A DNA stretch of 64,000 bases, taken from NCBI RefSeq assembly GCF_001050475.1, contig NZ_CP012034.1, positions 558,001 through 622,000 of the forward strand, written 5' to 3'. Below are positions 27,571-36,919 of this stretch, piece by piece; within the stretch, counting starts at the first letter, position 1, and each line of letters begins with the position of its first letter. The position numbers were made by a program, and so were the translations under genes. This DNA comes from Companilactobacillus ginsenosidimutans. GTDB lineage: Bacteria; Bacillota; Bacilli; Lactobacillales; Lactobacillaceae. Under the pieces are notes generated by a model that made no database searches, was not told where the DNA came from, and was given only the letters and a program-made list of their open reading frames with translations.

Positions 27571-29499
27571 CTATACTTTTTGATATGGAACATGCGCCAT
27601 TTCTGGAACTTCATTCCAAGGAACAGGATAACCAGCACCATGAGCGCAAAATACTGAGTCAGGTGTGTTTTCTAAATCACTGACCGGATTGTAATTTATT
27701 TCTTGAACTACTTTTTCGGTATCATGACATTCAAAGAAACCGTCAATGATACATTCCAGATCACCTTGTCCGTGTGTATATTCTCTAACCTCTTGGGCAT
27801 AATCTGCCATTTCAGAAACCGGTGCTCGACCGGTAAGTGTTGTGGTCGCATAAGTAGAAACGTTATTTAACGGATCCAATTCACCATGCATCTTTTGAAT
27901 ATCATTCATTGCTCGACCAACTTCATTTTGATTGATGATCAACTTGAATCTGTACCAAGGTTCTAATAAAACATTGCCGCTTTGCTCTTGAAGCATCATT
28001 AATCCTTGTCTAACAGCTCTCCAGGTGGCCTGTCGAAAATCACCACCCACTGAATGTACATTGCTACCACGTCCATTAATCAACGTAATTTTGATGTCAG
28101 TTAATGGAGCACCCACTAAAACACCTAAGTGTTGTTTTGCTGACAAATTACTTAACACTTGATGTTGCCAATTACTAGGGAGCACATCTTGACTGCAACT
28201 AGAGGCTATAGTGATTCCTGAGCCACGTTCTCCCGGTTCAAGCAATAAATGTACCTCTGCATAATGACGCAGTGGTTCAAAGTGGCCAACAGCTTCGACT
28301 GATTTGGAAATTGTCTCTTTGTAAAGAATTCTTCCCTGATCGAAGTCAATACTCAAATCAAAACGTTCAAGCATAATTTGTTTCAAAATCTCTAATTGGA
28401 TTACGCCCATGACCGAAATAGTAATAATTTTAGAATCATTATTCCACTTAACATTTAATTGGGGGTTTTCATCATTCAATTGATTCAAAGCTGTTAAACA
28501 GGTGTTAATTTCATTATCCATTGAATTAAGTTGATAACTCAAAACCGGTTGTATCATTGATCCAGCCTGACCCGATATGTTTCCTAGCGCCAAACCCGGA
28601 AAAGTTTTTGTTAAACCTGTTACCGCACCTACTTGATTTGATTTCAATTCTGAAGTCGTATTATATTTTTCACCATTATAAATTCTAATTTGGTTAACCT
28701 TTTCATCTTTATAAATCAGGGATTTAGTCTTAACAGAACCGCCGTAAACTCTGATCCAGCTAAGTCTTTCTCCATGATCATGGGTAACTTTAAAAACCTT
28801 TGCGGCAAAGTCAGGAAGAATCTCATTTTCCGTAGTCCATTGATTTAGTCCATCTAAAAATTCTGTGATTCCAGTGTTTTTTAATGCTGATCCTGTAAAG
28901 CAAGGAAATATTTTACGCTGATTAATCAATGTTTGAATGTCCGTGTCAGACAGTCCATCGTTTTCTAAAAACTGTTCCACCATTGCATCATCTTGTAAGG
29001 AAATTTCTTCTTGGACATCATGGTCAACAGAAGCAAACGCTATACAACCAGTTGAGAACTCATTTTGAAGTTGATCCATTACATTCGAGAGTTCTGCTGT
29101 ATTGGCATCCGCTTTATTAATAAAAATAAAAGTTGGTACTTGATATTTGTCCAATAAACGCCAAAGTGTCCGAGTATGACCTTGAATCCCATCAGTAGCA
29201 GATACAACCAAAATCGCATAGTCCAATACTTGAAGTACTTGCTCAGTTTGACTAACGAAATCAATATGACCTGGTGTGTCTAGTAATGTCACATTCATGT
29301 CTTTATATTGAAACTCGGCCTGATGTGAAAAAATTGTAATCCCGCGCTTTTTTTCGAGCGCATCAGAATCTAAAAATGCATCACCATTATCGACTCGACC
29401 TAAATTACGTATTTCCCCTGAATCAAATAACATGGACTCAGAAAGTGTGGTTTTACCAGCATCAACGTGTGCGACGATACCAGTGATAATATCCTTCAT
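27571..29499 (-). CDS. TetM/TetO-like translational GTPase
   Basis: Elongation-factor-G-like GTPase of 642 residues, the length of tetracycline ribosomal protection proteins. It has G1 AHVDAGKTTLSES (about residues 10-22), RGITIFSHQ, G3 DTPGHIDF (about residues 73-80), NKAD as G4 (about residue 127), and EF-G-like domains II, IV and V downstream. Sequence similarity to classical TetM is recognisable but modest, and chromosomal paralogues of this type occur in lactobacilli without proven resistance. Whether it confers tetracycline protection or serves another ribosomal role cannot be told from sequence. A GAGGG site precedes the ATG. Confidence 0.85.
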   Translation of the reverse strand: MKDIITGIVAHVDAGKTTLSESMLFDSGEIRNLGRVDNGDAFLDSDALEKKRGITIFSHQAEFQYKDMNVTLLDTPGHIDFVSQTEQVLQVLDYAILVVSATDGIQGHTRTLWRLLDKYQVPTFIFINKADANTAELSNVMDQLQNEFSTGCIAFASVDHDVQEEISLQDDAMVEQFLENDGLSDTDIQTLINQRKIFPCFTGSALKNTGITEFLDGLNQWTTENEILPDFAAKVFKVTHDHGERLSWIRVYGGSVKTKSLIYKDEKVNQIRIYNGEKYNTTSELKSNQVGAVTGLTKTFPGLALGNISGQAGSMIQPVLSYQLNSMDNEINTCLTALNQLNDENPQLNVKWNNDSKIITISVMGVIQLEILKQIMLERFDLSIDFDQGRILYKETISKSVEAVGHFEPLRHYAEVHLLLEPGERGSGITIASSCSQDVLPSNWQHQVLSNLSAKQHLGVLVGAPLTDIKITLINGRGSNVHSVGGDFRQATWRAVRQGLMMLQEQSGNVLLEPWYRFKLIINQNEVGRAMNDIQKMHGELDPLNNVSTYATTTLTGRAPVSEMADYAQEVREYTHGQGDLECIIDGFFECHDTEKVVQEINYNPVSDLENTPDSVFCAHGAGYPVPWNEVPEMAHVPYQKV

Positions 29500-29605
29500 T
29501 GAATTAGCACCCTCTATTTTGAAAATATCTAATTTATCAAATTACCTATATTTAATAATTCTATCATCTAAATGATTAATTAAATTGATTATAAAGAATT
29601 TTGCA

Positions 29606-29638
29606 ATAAAAAAACCACGAAAATCAATCGTGGCTTTT
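29606..29638 (-). terminator. Terminator of the maltose operon
   Basis: Stem ACCACGA/TCGTGGC with loop AAATCA is followed on the minus strand by a run of T residues, directly past the galM stop. Confidence 0.88.
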
Positions 29639-29640
29639 TC

Positions 29641-30642
29641 CTATCTTGTATATTTGTATTTGTTTGTAAACTTAACTGTCTTCCCTTTTGGTAAAACAAT
29701 ATCACCAAAGTCTTTGTGGTTAATTGCATCTGGTAAATATTGTAATTCAGTTGCTAAACTGCTGTATTCATGCTTTTCAGCTTTATCGGAATCTTTGGGA
29801 TTAGCAGTGAAAATAACCATGCCATTGCGATCAGAATATAAATCGACTGAACGTCCATCACCACTTAATGTAGCAACAGATGATTTGGTATTGCCGATTA
29901 CATAACAATCATCAAATTCAATCTTTTGATTTTCATCATATAGGTCTTTTAAACCTTGAGCAATTGTTCTTGGCTTTCTAAAGTCGTAGCCGGATGTCAT
30001 CGGAAGCATGCCACCAGTAGGAACCTTGTCACCGTATACTGCTAATGACTTGTCGGCATTAATTTGTAGTGACATGTCACTTACGTCTGACTGATCATTT
30101 AACAAATTGAAGTACACGTGACAGGTTGGATTAAACAACGTATCTTCAGTGCTGACGCCAGTATATGAAATTTCAACTTCATCATTTTTTGTCAACTTAT
30201 ATGTAATAGTTAAATCCAAATCACCAGGAAAATTGTCTTCAGAGCTCTTCATAGTTGTCTTGAAGGTAACACTTTTGTTCTTCTCATCCATTTCACTACT
30301 GAAATTATGAGTTTGAATTCCATTGTTACCACCATGAAGTAAGTTATCCCCTTCATTTGCTGGTAAATGAAATTGGTTACCATTAATCGTAAATTTCGCA
30401 TTACCGATTCTTCCAGCAACACGACCAACATTCCTTCCGACTTGATAACCATCATTTAAGTATCCATCTAAGTCATCATAATGTTCAATCAATGAGTGAC
30501 TAACTCCATCTTCAACAACTTCGAAGTTTTGCCAAGTAGCAGCGTAACTCATCACGCTAATTTTCGTTTTATTATCATTTTCAATAGTATAAAGTTCGAC
30601 GTTTTCACCGTTTACTTGGCCAAAGTTTTTCTTGCTAATCAT
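29641..30642 (-). CDS. galM: Aldose 1-epimerase (mutarotase)
   Basis: Interconverts alpha and beta anomers of free sugars, here probably glucose released by maltose phosphorolysis. The 333-residue protein has the family segments VGRVAGRIGNAKF (about residues 74-86), LLHGGNNGIQTHNF (catalytic region, about residues 101-114), NPTCHVYFNL (catalytic His, about residue 175) and a Glu near LATELQYLPDAINHKDF. Its start overlaps the pgmB end by 8 bp, so it belongs to the same operon. Glucose is a likely but inferred substrate. Confidence 0.92.
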   Translation of the reverse strand: MISKKNFGQVNGENVELYTIENDNKTKISVMSYAATWQNFEVVEDGVSHSLIEHYDDLDGYLNDGYQVGRNVGRVAGRIGNAKFTINGNQFHLPANEGDNLLHGGNNGIQTHNFSSEMDEKNKSVTFKTTMKSSEDNFPGDLDLTITYKLTKNDEVEISYTGVSTEDTLFNPTCHVYFNLLNDQSDVSDMSLQINADKSLAVYGDKVPTGGMLPMTSGYDFRKPRTIAQGLKDLYDENQKIEFDDCYVIGNTKSSVATLSGDGRSVDLYSDRNGMVIFTANPKDSDKAEKHEYSSLATELQYLPDAINHKDFGDIVLPKGKTVKFTNKYKYTR

Positions 30643-31324
30643 TCAATTGTCCTACTTCCATCGCTTTTTGAATATTATTTAATGTTAAATCTGTTGTACT
30701 AGTAAAATTGATATCCGCTTCGTTCAAGATATTAGGATCACCAATACCGATAGAAGTCTCTCCAGCAGAATTAATTGATTCCACACCGACTTTTGCATCT
30801 TCAATACCAATACATTCTTCAGGCTTTAAGCCCAATACTTCAGCACCACGTGCGAAGATTTCAGGATCTGGTTTACCATGTTTCAATGTTGATGGATCAA
30901 CTTTCTCCTTGAAGTATTGTGCCAATCCTAATTGTTCAAGGACTAGTGGGGAATTCTTTGAAGCAGAAGCTAATGAAAGTTTGTAATCATGCTCTTCTAG
31001 AGATGTTAAAAAGTCTGAAATTCCTGGTAAAATTGCTGAAGCATTCATACCCTTCAAAAGTTCCAAGTAGTTAGTATTTTTCTTCGCAGCATATTTTTCT
31101 TTTTCTTCTTGTGTATAGTCGTTTTCCTTACCACCAGTTTTGAGAATTAATTCAAGTGAATCCATACGGCTAACACCTTTAAGATTATTAGCCAAATCTT
31201 CACTCCATTGAACACCCAATTCATCAGCTAATTGGTGCCAAGCTTTTGAATGATAAACAGAAGTATCTGCGATAACACCATCTAAATCAAATACGAATCC
31301 TTTAATGTTTTTAAAATCAACCAT
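30635..31324 (-). CDS. pgmB: Beta-phosphoglucomutase
   Basis: Converts beta-D-glucose 1-phosphate, the product of maltose phosphorylase, to glucose 6-phosphate. The 229-residue HAD-family protein has the nucleophile motif FDLDGVIADTSVYHSKAW (about residues 11-28), the SLASASKNSP motif II (about residues 113-122), Lys in FKEKVDPSTLKHGKPDPEIF (about residues 134-153), and IGIEDAKVGVESINSAG (about residues 170-186). It sits between the phosphorylase and galM genes. A hairpin with T run lies ahead of it, after mapA, and may reduce expression of these last two genes. Confidence 0.95.
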   Translation of the reverse strand: MVDFKNIKGFVFDLDGVIADTSVYHSKAWHQLADELGVQWSEDLANNLKGVSRMDSLELILKTGGKENDYTQEEKEKYAAKKNTNYLELLKGMNASAILPGISDFLTSLEEHDYKLSLASASKNSPLVLEQLGLAQYFKEKVDPSTLKHGKPDPEIFARGAEVLGLKPEECIGIEDAKVGVESINSAGETSIGIGDPNILNEADINFTSTTDLTLNNIQKAMEVGQLND

Positions 31325-31340
31325 TCTTCATTCTCCCTTC

Positions 31341-31376
31341 AAAAAAAGTGCCTGAATTATAGATAACTCAGACACC
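31341..31376 (-). terminator. Hairpin with T run between mapA and pgmB
   Basis: An imperfect stem, CTGAGTTA/TAATTCAG flanked by GTG/CAC, is followed on the minus strand by seven T residues. It lies between mapA and pgmB inside the operon, so it may be a partial terminator or a processing and stabilising stem. Confidence 0.65.
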
Positions 31377-31382
31377 CAATCA

Positions 31383-33638
31383 TTAATTAGTTTGTAGTGA
31401 TTCTAATGAAAGAGGCTTTCCATCAACCTCAATGTTTAGTGGTTCTCCTGAGATTAATTTGAAGTGACTACCTTTATTATCAACGGCAACTTCAATTACT
31501 CGTCCTCTAAATACTTGTCTAAATGAATAGCTATTCCATTTTTGTGGTAAGAATGGTTTATAGCTTAAAGTATCGTCGTGAACTCTCATTCCAGCAAAAC
31601 CTTGAACAATTGAAATCCAGCCACCAGTCATTGAAGTAATATGCAAACCATCAACGGTGTCATTATTATAGTTATCTAAGTCTAGTCTAGCTGTTCTCTC
31701 ATATAATTCAACCGCTTTCTTTTCGTAATGAAGGTCTGCTGCGACTACAGAATAAATTGCTGCAGATAGACTTGACTCATGAACAGTCAATGGTTCGTAG
31801 AAATCAAAATTGTGTTTCTTCTCCTCTTCAGTAAAACTATCAATGAAGTCATACATAACTTGAAGTACATCACCTTGTTTGATGTATGGTGAACGTAAAA
31901 TTTTATCCCATGACCAGTGCTGATTAATTGGCAATTGATCTGCAGGAATTGAACTTACAGGTTGTAAATCCTTGTCCAAGAAACCATCGTGTTGAACGAA
32001 AATATCCAAATCTTTGTCATATGGAAGATACATCCTATCAACAATGTCTTGCCACTTAGCTTTTTCTTCATCTGAAACATTAAGCTGTTTAGCTTGTTCT
32101 GGTGCAACTTCGTTAAGAACCTTCAAGGTATATTCAAGTGTCCAACGAGCCAAATAATTAGTATTCCAGTTATTATCAACGTTATTTTCATACTCATCAG
32201 GGCCAGTGACACCATGAATCATGTATTGATTATTTCGTTGACTAAAGTGAACACGATCAGCCCAGAATCTAGAAATCTCGGTTAATACTTTTGAACCTTC
32301 ATGTAAAACATATGATTTGTCACCGGTATAACGGGTGTAATTATAAATTGCAAAAGCAATATCACCATTACGATGAATTTCCTCAAAAGTAATTTCCCAT
32401 TCGTTGTGGCACTCAATACCGTTAAAGGTAACCATTGGATAAAGTGCACCCTTTAAGCCCTGCTCTTGGGCATTTACATAGGCACCATCTAACTGTTTAT
32501 ATCTATACATCAACAGATTCTTAGTAACTTCTGGCTTAGTAATTCCTAGATAAACAGGGACAGCAAAGGCCTCAGTGTCCCAATAAGTTGCTCCACCATA
32601 TTTTTCACCAGTAAATCCTTTTGGACCAATATTCAATCTTGCGTCATCACCATAATAAGTAGTGAACAATCCAAACAAGTTAAAGCGGATTCCTTGTTGT
32701 GCTTCGTCGTCACCCATAATTTGAATATCGGATTGTTGCCAACGTTCTGCCCAAACATTACTATGTGCAGTTAACAATTGATCGTATGAGCTATCAGAAA
32801 TTGTTGATGAAAGATTATTCATAGAAGCTGTCAAATCGGCTGTTGAATCATAATCACGGGATGTGACAACTATAACTCTCTTCTCAATTGTACCAACTTC
32901 ATTTTCGTTCAACTTACCTGAGAAAGTAGTGGCTGTTTCCAAATCAGTAACTTCATTATTAACTTGTTCAAAACTTGTAACGTATGTCGCTTGCATTCCT
33001 GATGTAAATCTTGGAGTACCAAAATCATTTGCTGTTGTTTCAGCTACTAAGCTATTTTCATCAATATGGCGAACTTCCCAGAAATGTTCATCGTAGTTAG
33101 CATCCTCATTCTTAACGTTAGCATCAATTGAGGAAATTACTTTAATATCGACGGGGTTCGAAGATAGGTTCTTGAAAATAACTTTTTGAACAGATAATTC
33201 CTTTTGCGCAACACTTAAAAATCTTTCAAAATCAAATTGAATTTTGCTATCACCCTTTGTAACAACAAATGAACGAGTTAGAACAGCATTTTTTAAATCG
33301 AGATTAAGGTCAAAATCTGAGATTGTATCCTTGGCTAAATCCAATTTTGAACCATTGATCTCAAAATTCATTTTGATGAAGTTTACCGCATTGATAACTT
33401 TACCAAAATACTTAGGATAACCATTCTTCCACCAGCCTACTCTAGTCTTATCTGGGTACCAAACACCTCCTAAATAAATTCCTGGTAAACTATCTCCAGA
33501 ATAATCTTCATCGAAGAAACCACGCATACCCATATATCCATTACCTAAGCTGGTCATAGATTCCTGCAATCTTTTGTTTTCAGCTTTGAACTCGTGTGTT
33601 TCTACATTCCAAGGTTGAACTTCAAAAATTCTTTTCAT
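31383..33638 (-). CDS. mapA: Maltose phosphorylase (GH65)
   Basis: Cleaves maltose with phosphate to glucose and beta-D-glucose 1-phosphate. The 751-residue protein has the GH65 layout: an N-terminal beta-sandwich (about residues 1-260), a helical linker, an (alpha/alpha)6 catalytic barrel and a small C-terminal domain. Key segments are GATYWDTEAFAVPVY (about residues 350-364), NGIECHNEWEITFEEIHRNGD and MIHGVTGPDEYENNVDNN, whose Glu in GPDEY (about residue 482) is the expected general acid. The context of an MFS permease and pgmB supports maltose; trehalose or kojibiose phosphorylases share the fold, so specificity is inferred. Confidence 0.93.
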   Translation of the reverse strand: MKRIFEVQPWNVETHEFKAENKRLQESMTSLGNGYMGMRGFFDEDYSGDSLPGIYLGGVWYPDKTRVGWWKNGYPKYFGKVINAVNFIKMNFEINGSKLDLAKDTISDFDLNLDLKNAVLTRSFVVTKGDSKIQFDFERFLSVAQKELSVQKVIFKNLSSNPVDIKVISSIDANVKNEDANYDEHFWEVRHIDENSLVAETTANDFGTPRFTSGMQATYVTSFEQVNNEVTDLETATTFSGKLNENEVGTIEKRVIVVTSRDYDSTADLTASMNNLSSTISDSSYDQLLTAHSNVWAERWQQSDIQIMGDDEAQQGIRFNLFGLFTTYYGDDARLNIGPKGFTGEKYGGATYWDTEAFAVPVYLGITKPEVTKNLLMYRYKQLDGAYVNAQEQGLKGALYPMVTFNGIECHNEWEITFEEIHRNGDIAFAIYNYTRYTGDKSYVLHEGSKVLTEISRFWADRVHFSQRNNQYMIHGVTGPDEYENNVDNNWNTNYLARWTLEYTLKVLNEVAPEQAKQLNVSDEEKAKWQDIVDRMYLPYDKDLDIFVQHDGFLDKDLQPVSSIPADQLPINQHWSWDKILRSPYIKQGDVLQVMYDFIDSFTEEEKKHNFDFYEPLTVHESSLSAAIYSVVAADLHYEKKAVELYERTARLDLDNYNNDTVDGLHITSMTGGWISIVQGFAGMRVHDDTLSYKPFLPQKWNSYSFRQVFRGRVIEVAVDNKGSHFKLISGEPLNIEVDGKPLSLESLQTN

Positions 33639-33652
33639 CTTATCTAATCTCC

Positions 33653-35008
33653 TTAAGCTTTGTATGTTTCTTTAATAAATCCGACTGATAATGCACCGAT
33701 TGCCATGATAATTCCACCTAATAAGAACATGTGTGGTTGTGAATTACCTAGCAATGGGAATAATGCGAAACTTAATAGTGAAGCAACGATTTGTGGCAAA
33801 CAAATTGATCCATTGAATAAGCCTAAATATGTACCCATATGTTCACCTGATAAAGCATTGGTAATCATGGTTAGTGGATATGTATTCATTGAAGCCCAAG
33901 CCATACCTACTAAAACAAATGAACCAATTAATAAGTATTGACTGTGTATGAAGAATACTGATACGAAACCAATTGCTCCTAAAATCAAACTAAGCGCATA
34001 ACCCAATTTGTGGTGATTGTTAGGAACTTTTGCTAAAACATATGACCAGACAACTGCAGCGATAGATTGTACGGCTGCTAGAACACCATACCAGTTACCA
34101 GCTGCTTGATAACCAGATGAACTTGCATTGGCAGTATTCCAAACGTTAACTGAGATTGCTCCAGCTGAATAAGTCCATAGATATTGGAAAGCCATCCAAC
34201 AGAAGAATTGCACTAATGTAACCGTCCAGAATACCTTAGGTGCTTTCTTCAAAAGTGCCAACCAGTTACCGCCAGTTTTATTGGCATCTTCAGAAATACC
34301 ATGATACTTGGCATATGTAGCAGGATCATACTCTTTAACTCTCATAATTGTGATTACTGTAGAAATAACTAAGATAACTGCACCAAGATAGAATGACCAA
34401 ATAACTGACTGTGGTACAACACCTTTTTTAGCAGTATTTGCTAGACCAAATGCTGTTAATACAAATGGGAAAATAGCTGCAATAACTGCACCGGTATTTG
34501 ACAAGAAACTTTGAATTCCATATGCATAACTCTTTTGATCATCATTGACCATGTCACCAACCATCATTTTAAATGGTTGCATTGCAATGTTAGAAGATAA
34601 ATCAAGAAAAGCAACTGTGATAGCACCAAACAATAAAGCTGCCATAGAACCATAGCCAAATCCAAGTGATCCTGAGTTTGGAAGTAAAAACATTACGATG
34701 GCGGCAACAACAGTACCTAAGATTAAGTATGGTAATCTTCTACCACCAAGTTTTGGTGCCCAGGTTCTATCTGAATAATATCCAACAATTGGTTGAACAA
34801 TTAACCCAGCCAATGGAGGCAAAATGAAGAACCAACCTAAATTATTTGGATCTGCTCCGATAGTCTGGAAAATACGACTCATTTGAGAACTTTGTAGCGT
34901 AAATGCCATTTGAACGCCTAAAAATCCAAGACTAAGCATCCAAATTGTGTTAGAAGATAGTTTAGGTAAACCTGCACCATCTTGTGTTTGTGGTTTTTTA
35001 TCTGACAC
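33653..35008 (-). CDS. malT: Maltose permease, MFS (SLC45/GPH-like)
   Basis: Twelve-segment sugar transporter of 451 residues. The N-terminal half has the MFS loop pattern VGYYSDRTWAPKLGGRRLPYL (about residues 75-95) typical of maltose/sucrose permeases of this subgroup, and further aromatic and glycine-rich membrane segments. The start is GTG with GGGGGAATC ahead. It is the first gene after the promoter with two tandem operators, and is followed 14 bp later by mapA. Maltose as substrate is inferred from the operon; the transporter class is clear. Confidence 0.9.
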   Translation of the reverse strand: MSDKKPQTQDGAGLPKLSSNTIWMLSLGFLGVQMAFTLQSSQMSRIFQTIGADPNNLGWFFILPPLAGLIVQPIVGYYSDRTWAPKLGGRRLPYLILGTVVAAIVMFLLPNSGSLGFGYGSMAALLFGAITVAFLDLSSNIAMQPFKMMVGDMVNDDQKSYAYGIQSFLSNTGAVIAAIFPFVLTAFGLANTAKKGVVPQSVIWSFYLGAVILVISTVITIMRVKEYDPATYAKYHGISEDANKTGGNWLALLKKAPKVFWTVTLVQFFCWMAFQYLWTYSAGAISVNVWNTANASSSGYQAAGNWYGVLAAVQSIAAVVWSYVLAKVPNNHHKLGYALSLILGAIGFVSVFFIHSQYLLIGSFVLVGMAWASMNTYPLTMITNALSGEHMGTYLGLFNGSICLPQIVASLLSFALFPLLGNSQPHMFLLGGIIMAIGALSVGFIKETYKA

Positions 35009-35052
35009 GATGATTCCCCCTCATTTCGTTTGATTTCTAATCTATGGTTTGA

Positions 35053-35081
35053 ATTATAAAACCGTTTTCATTTTTATGCAA
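35053..35081 (-). promoter_or_regulatory. Promoter of the maltose operon
   Basis: Minus-strand TTGCAT (35081-35076) and TATAAT (35058-35053) are spaced 17 bp apart, 45 bases upstream of the permease start. Both elements are overlapped by LacI-type operators. Confidence 0.82.
35057..35070. promoter_or_regulatory. Operator 2 (LacI/CcpA type) of the maltose operon
   Basis: TAAAACCGTTTTCA, read as TGAAAACGGTTTTA on the minus strand, has a central CG and the TGxAAxCG half-site of LacI-family operators or cre. It overlaps the spacer and -10 box. It could bind the LacI-family protein upstream, CcpA, or both. Confidence 0.75.
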
Positions 35082-35090
35082 CCGTTTGCA
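35077..35090. promoter_or_regulatory. Operator 1 (LacI/CcpA type) of the maltose operon
   Basis: TGCAACCGTTTGCA, read as TGCAAACGGTTGCA on the minus strand, is a near-perfect dyad covering the -35 box. It lies exactly 20 bp from operator 2, so two repressor dimers would sit about two helix turns apart. Confidence 0.78.
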
Positions 35091-35180
35091 TTAAATTAAT
35101 GTGAAAAATTGTACAATTTCGTATGCATTTATCGAATAAAATATTCCTTGTTTTTGCTGATTTAATCACTTTTTTAGCCA

Positions 35181-35211
35181 AAAAAAAATTGACTAAAAAT
35201 TTTTAGTCAAT
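35181..35211 (-). terminator. Terminator of the LacI-family gene
   Basis: The 22-bp perfect palindrome TTGACTAAAAATTTTTAGTCAA is followed on the minus strand by nine T residues, just after the regulator stop codon, separating it from the permease promoter. Confidence 0.9.
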
Positions 35212-35212
35212 T

Positions 35213-36181
35213 TTATATTATTTGATATCCCACTATCAAATGCTGTTTCTTATCGATATCTTTGTTTTCGCGATCGCTAAATAGCAACAGAGCGGCTTTC
35301 ACACCCATTTCCTCTGGAAATAGATCCATTGTTTTATAGTTTTTCTCCAACAACACATGTGGCAACGAGTTGTTGAATCCAATCATGTGAAAATCTAGGT
35401 TAGGATAAACTTGATTAAAACTGTCAATAAAATTCATCGCATTAAGATCATCTGTTGCTACCCCACCATCAAGGTCAGAATTAAGTCGAATAATATTCTT
35501 CACATTGTCGTTATTAGTTTCATCTACAGGTACATCAACAAATTTTAAGTTTGCATCGCCAATTGCCTTTTGAAATCCTTCAAATCTTTGTTGTTCAAAA
35601 ATCCAATTATTTCGTGAATGGATAAATGCAATCTTGTAAACATCATTGGTTTCAATCAAATATCTCGTTGCAGCAGCACCTGCATCCACATTATTATTAT
35701 CAACATAATAATCGTTTTTATTCATTGGTTGACCAATTACGACAAATCGCAAGTTATTATCTCTTAGAAATTTTGCAATAGGATCATTTTTTTGTGAATA
35801 AAGTAAAATAAATCGTTTGATTTTACTTTGATAAACCATCGATTTAACATTCTTTTTTAAGTCATCAATAGACTTGGTTATGGCAACAGACAATGCATAT
35901 CCACGTTTAATTAATTCATCATTCACACCACTTAGAACATTGACATAGAAAGGATTCGCTGGAGTTCCATTTCCGCCCACGGGGAAAATTACACCAACGG
36001 CGCTTGCCTCTCCGGTGGTTAAATTCTTGGCATTATAATCTGGCATATATCCTAACTTGTCAGCTATTTTTGTTATTTTTTCAATTGTCTCTCGACTAAT
36101 GTGCGGATTTTTATTTAGCGCACGCGATGCTGTCGATGGAGAAACTCCTGCTTCTTTGGCTATGTCTCTAATTGTTACCAC
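35213..36181 (-). CDS. LacI-family transcriptional regulator (maltose)
   Basis: Sugar-responsive repressor of 322 residues. The N-terminal helix-turn-helix VTIRDIAKEAGVSPSTASRALNK (positions about 2-24), the hinge HISRETIEKITKIADKLGYMP, and a periplasmic-binding-protein-like ligand domain are typical. A longer frame adds three codons, but the GTG at 36181 has GGAG eight bases upstream and begins with the usual MVTIRDIAKEAGVS. It lies directly upstream of the maltose operon, in the same direction but behind its own terminator, and very likely binds the two operators there. MalR-like specificity is inferred from position. Confidence 0.9.
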   Translation of the reverse strand: MVTIRDIAKEAGVSPSTASRALNKNPHISRETIEKITKIADKLGYMPDYNAKNLTTGEASAVGVIFPVGGNGTPANPFYVNVLSGVNDELIKRGYALSVAITKSIDDLKKNVKSMVYQSKIKRFILLYSQKNDPIAKFLRDNNLRFVVIGQPMNKNDYYVDNNNVDAGAAATRYLIETNDVYKIAFIHSRNNWIFEQQRFEGFQKAIGDANLKFVDVPVDETNNDNVKNIIRLNSDLDGGVATDDLNAMNFIDSFNQVYPNLDFHMIGFNNSLPHVLLEKNYKTMDLFPEEMGVKAALLLFSDRENKDIDKKQHLIVGYQII

Positions 36182-36345
36182 GTTCACCACTCCAAATTAT
36201 TGTGTTATTCATTTAATCTTACTTTATATTTTGTATTTAGTTAAGCATTTGATAAATAAAACTTATTTGATGAGGGATGAACACTGCAGCCTTCGATCCG
36301 GTTATTGGAATAAATAAAGTTAAAATAATTATGTATTCTTGATTC

Positions 36346-36391
36346 AAAAAAAGTCATCACACTTTATCAATCAAGTGTTGATGACTTTTTT
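36346..36391 (-). terminator. Terminator of the DoxX-family gene
   Basis: Stem AAGTCATCACACTT/AAGTGTTGATGACTT with loop TATCAATC is followed by T residues on the minus strand (A run on the other side), next to the DoxX stop. Confidence 0.9.
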
Positions 36392-36401
36392 AATACTTTT
36401 T

Positions 36402-36899
36402 TTAAGCTACTGATTTTCTTCTAAATATGTGTTTTCTGACCCAAGGCATTACCCAGTAATCCAAACCTATTTTTCCGGCATTGAATCCTGCGATTAAAAT
36501 GAAATATTCCAGGAAAATGTACATTGGATTTACTGAAATCGCACCCGCCAATAGGTATGAGAAGTTCATTAGTAATGCGAAGAATGCTGCTGCAGTTGTT
36601 AAACATCCAAATATTAAGCCTAACCCAACTAGGAATTCTCCCCATGAGATCAAGACGCTCATGCCTTGCGCATGTGGCAATATTCCGCTGATCATATCAT
36701 TGAACCATGGATAAACGGTTTTGCCAGTTGGACCTGTCACTGGAGCTTTAACGGCTGCTGCTAACATCCCTTTTGTGGCATCTGCAGCTCCACCTGTAAT
36801 TTTCTCCCAACCTGATATTGTCCATTTGATTCCCAAATAAACTCTTATGATTGTCAAAATAACTGACGCTACTTTGCTATTTCTCAAAAACTTAACCAT
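36402..36899 (-). CDS. DoxX-family membrane protein
   Basis: A 165-residue membrane protein with four predicted segments (about residues 11-29, 76-98, 100-120 and 124-146), the WTISGWEKITGG start and an SWGEFLVGLGLIFG segment typical of the DoxX family, whose members resemble a subunit of a thiosulfate:quinone oxidoreductase and other redox membrane proteins. No partner genes are adjacent. The role here is unknown. A strong GGGAGG site precedes the ATG. A cre-like site covers the promoter -10 region, suggesting catabolite repression. Confidence 0.88.
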   Translation of the reverse strand: MVKFLRNSKVASVILTIIRVYLGIKWTISGWEKITGGAADATKGMLAAAVKAPVTGPTGKTVYPWFNDMISGILPHAQGMSVLISWGEFLVGLGLIFGCLTTAAAFFALLMNFSYLLAGAISVNPMYIFLEYFILIAGFNAGKIGLDYWVMPWVRKHIFRRKSVA

Positions 36900-36919
36900 A
36901 ATGTATCCTCCCTTTTTTA

